Under the pieces are notes generated by a model. That model had not been told where the DNA came from and searched no databases. It saw nothing but the letters and a program-made list of their open reading frames with translations. Source: Leptolyngbya sp. SIO1E4 (GTDB taxonomy: Bacteria; Cyanobacteriota; Cyanobacteriia; Phormidesmidales; Phormidesmidaceae). Taken from it: a DNA stretch of 64,000 nucleotides. The position numbers were made by a program, and so were the translations under genes. Shown here piece by piece: positions 62,900 to 64,000 of the stretch; position 1 is the stretch's first letter; every line of letters begins with the position of its first letter. The stretch is taken from contig JAAHFU020000002.1 in assembly GCA_010672825.2 (NCBI GenBank), forward strand, positions 1,810,001 to 1,874,000. The letters run 5' to 3'.

Positions 62900-64000
62900 G
62901 CGCACGATGACATGGGTGCCTTTGCCCTGCTGGCTTTCGATGTCGAGGGTGCCGCCATGCAGCTCTACCGCAGCTTTGACAATGGGCAACCCAAGCCCCG
63001 TGCCTGGAATGGAGCCCACATTACTGCCGCGACTAAACGACTGAAAGAGCTGCGCCTGGTCGGCATCAGGAATGCCAATACCCTCATCTTTAACATGACA
63101 GATTATCTGGGTAGCTTCGCCAATGAGCTGCACCCGAACGGTGCCCCCCTCAGGAGAATATTTAATGGCATTGGAGAACAGGTTGCCAAAAACCTGTCGC
63201 AGCAAGCCGCGATCGCCCACAAAGCCTGCCAGATCACCTCGAATACTTAACGTCAGATGATGCTGCTCGCCGCTGAGCATCTGCTGCTCCGTAATTAAGT
63301 TGGATAAAAACGTATACACGTTGATCTGAGTGGGCTGTAGCTTCAGCTTGTCTAACTCAGCCTGATTCACCAGCAGCATGTCGCCCACCAACGCTGACAG
63401 GTGTTTCGACTTCTGCTCAATAATGTCCAGAAATCGCTCCTGTTTTGGCGGTGTCAGGTTGTGATGATGGGTTTTTAGGGTCGCGGCTGCGGTTTGAATC
63501 GCGGCCAGGGGCGCATTGTATTCATGGGAAACCGTTGCAATAATCTTGGATTTGAAGGTGTTGAGGGCCTTCTCTTTTTCTAAAGCAGTTTGGGTGGTCG
63601 CGAGGAGTTCAGCATGTTGAATTGCGATCGAAAGGTGTATGGAAGATTCATCCAACATCTGGACTTCATCGGGCTGCCACTGTCGCCCGTCGGTGCACTG
63701 ATGGGCCACGAGCAGTCCCCAGAGCCGGTTGGTTGGCGAGGGGTCAGCACCCATCAAAATGGGGGTAACTAAACTGGCCTTGACTTCAAATTGCTCCAGT
63801 AGGGCAATATGACAAGGATCTAACCCAGCGGTGTCAGTATCTACCACAATTTGCTGGCGTCCCTGGCGATATTCCTCAGCCCCGTAAGTTTGAAAATAGG
63901 TATCTTTGATGGCTTTGCCGAGGGCTGGAGTCCAGGTGTCACCCACAGATTCGGCAATAATCTGACCGCTCATGTCAGCTGAAAACTGGTAAGCCAGTAC
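62846..64000 (-). CDS. GAF-domain sensor histidine kinase, 5' end beyond window
   Basis: The frame stays open through 64000 (VLAYQFSADMSGQIIAESVG), so the N-terminus lies outside. The visible 384 residues are the end of a phytochrome-like GAF domain (WGLLVAHQCTDGRQWQPDEV), a coiled linker (TQTALEKEKALNTFKSKIIA), HisKA with the phospho-acceptor His in ATVSHEYNAPLAAI, and HATPase_c with N box NLFSNAIKYSPEGG and G boxes DEGIGIPDAD and GTGLGLPIV. It resembles GAF-HisKA kinases of cyanobacteria. The His is followed by EYNAP rather than the usual ExRTP. The 3' end overlaps the convergent membrane-protein gene. Confidence 0.9.
   Translation of the reverse strand, partial: VLAYQFSADMSGQIIAESVGDTWTPALGKAIKDTYFQTYGAEEYRQGRQQIVVDTDTAGLDPCHIALLEQFEVKASLVTPILMGADPSPTNRLWGLLVAHQCTDGRQWQPDEVQMLDESSIHLSIAIQHAELLATTQTALEKEKALNTFKSKIIATVSHEYNAPLAAIQTAAATLKTHHHNLTPPKQERFLDIIEQKSKHLSALVGDMLLVNQAELDKLKLQPTQINVYTFLSNLITEQQMLSGEQHHLTLSIRGDLAGFVGDRGLLRQVFGNLFSNAIKYSPEGGTVRVQLIGEATQIICHVKDEGIGIPDADQAQLFQSFSRGSNVGSIPGTGLGLPIVKAAVELHGGTLDIESQQGKGTHVIVRLPKASNGGVGQQTFLKP

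Overview
The window is cyanobacterial chromosome. The evidence is the scattered octamer GCGATCGC (the HIP1 repeat of many cyanobacteria), a light-dependent protochlorophyllide reductase, a PatA-type response regulator next to a chemotaxis operon, a PatD-like protein, Uma2 and pseudo-orthocaspase genes, and many dispersed intergenic repeats. I see no heterocyst genes beyond the PatA/PatD-like proteins, no phage, no intact insertion sequence, no CRISPR array, no rRNA and no tRNA. A filamentous, Leptolyngbya-like cyanobacterium is a reasonable guess but is inference.

Layout. 0.3-5.8 kb: a receiver/thioredoxin-reductase-like flavoprotein without redox cysteines, an AraC regulator beside a Tat-exported flavin amine oxidase, and a TauE/SafE permease. 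6.1-13.3 kb: a SUI1 homologue abutting an SLH/GHL10 glycoside hydrolase, a Uma2 protein, a large glutathione S-transferase-like protein, two GNAT acetyltransferases around an orphan gene, and YjbQ. 13.3-24 kb: a complete chemotaxis locus with divergent PatA-like regulator, MCP, CheA with three Hpt domains, CheB, CheR and double CheW. 24.3-28.5 kb: an orphan membrane-anchored protein, 1.8 kb of repeat-rich non-coding DNA, and por. 28.6-31.3 kb: a minus-strand operon of PatD-like protein, zinc-ribbon protein and a fused oligopeptide ABC ATPase. 31.7-37.9 kb: the Rel/SpoT enzyme, a cytosolic HtrA protease and, downstream, a catalytically dead HtrA paralogue coupled to a response regulator with a dead receiver. 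38-41.2 kb: glyoxalase-fold, cupin and epimerase genes, then a coiled-coil membrane protein. 41.9-57.7 kb: a cellulose region. 58-64 kb: a pseudo-orthocaspase, a two-repeat lipoprotein, a small membrane protein and a histidine kinase cut by the window end.

The cellulose region is the main coherent system. It holds a secreted-type GH9 cellulase without a signal peptide, a lipoprotein, an outer-membrane beta-barrel protein, a TPR-only protein, a GH8 lipoprotein, BcsB and BcsA with a PilZ domain. The barrel and TPR proteins together look like a BcsC that is split into two genes. BcsA/BcsB would make and translocate the glucan, the TPR/barrel pair would carry it to the outside, and GH8/GH9 would trim it. 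c-di-GMP control is expected through PilZ.

The intergenic DNA carries at least five small repeat families: MITE-like elements with terminal inverted repeats (several carrying a G-quadruplex motif), GGCAGAA-rich elements and 28-bp palindromes. One element is nested in another. A 46-bp perfect palindrome at 61661-61706 is built from three 14-bp palindromes, the outer two being identical and matching the FNR half-site consensus exactly.
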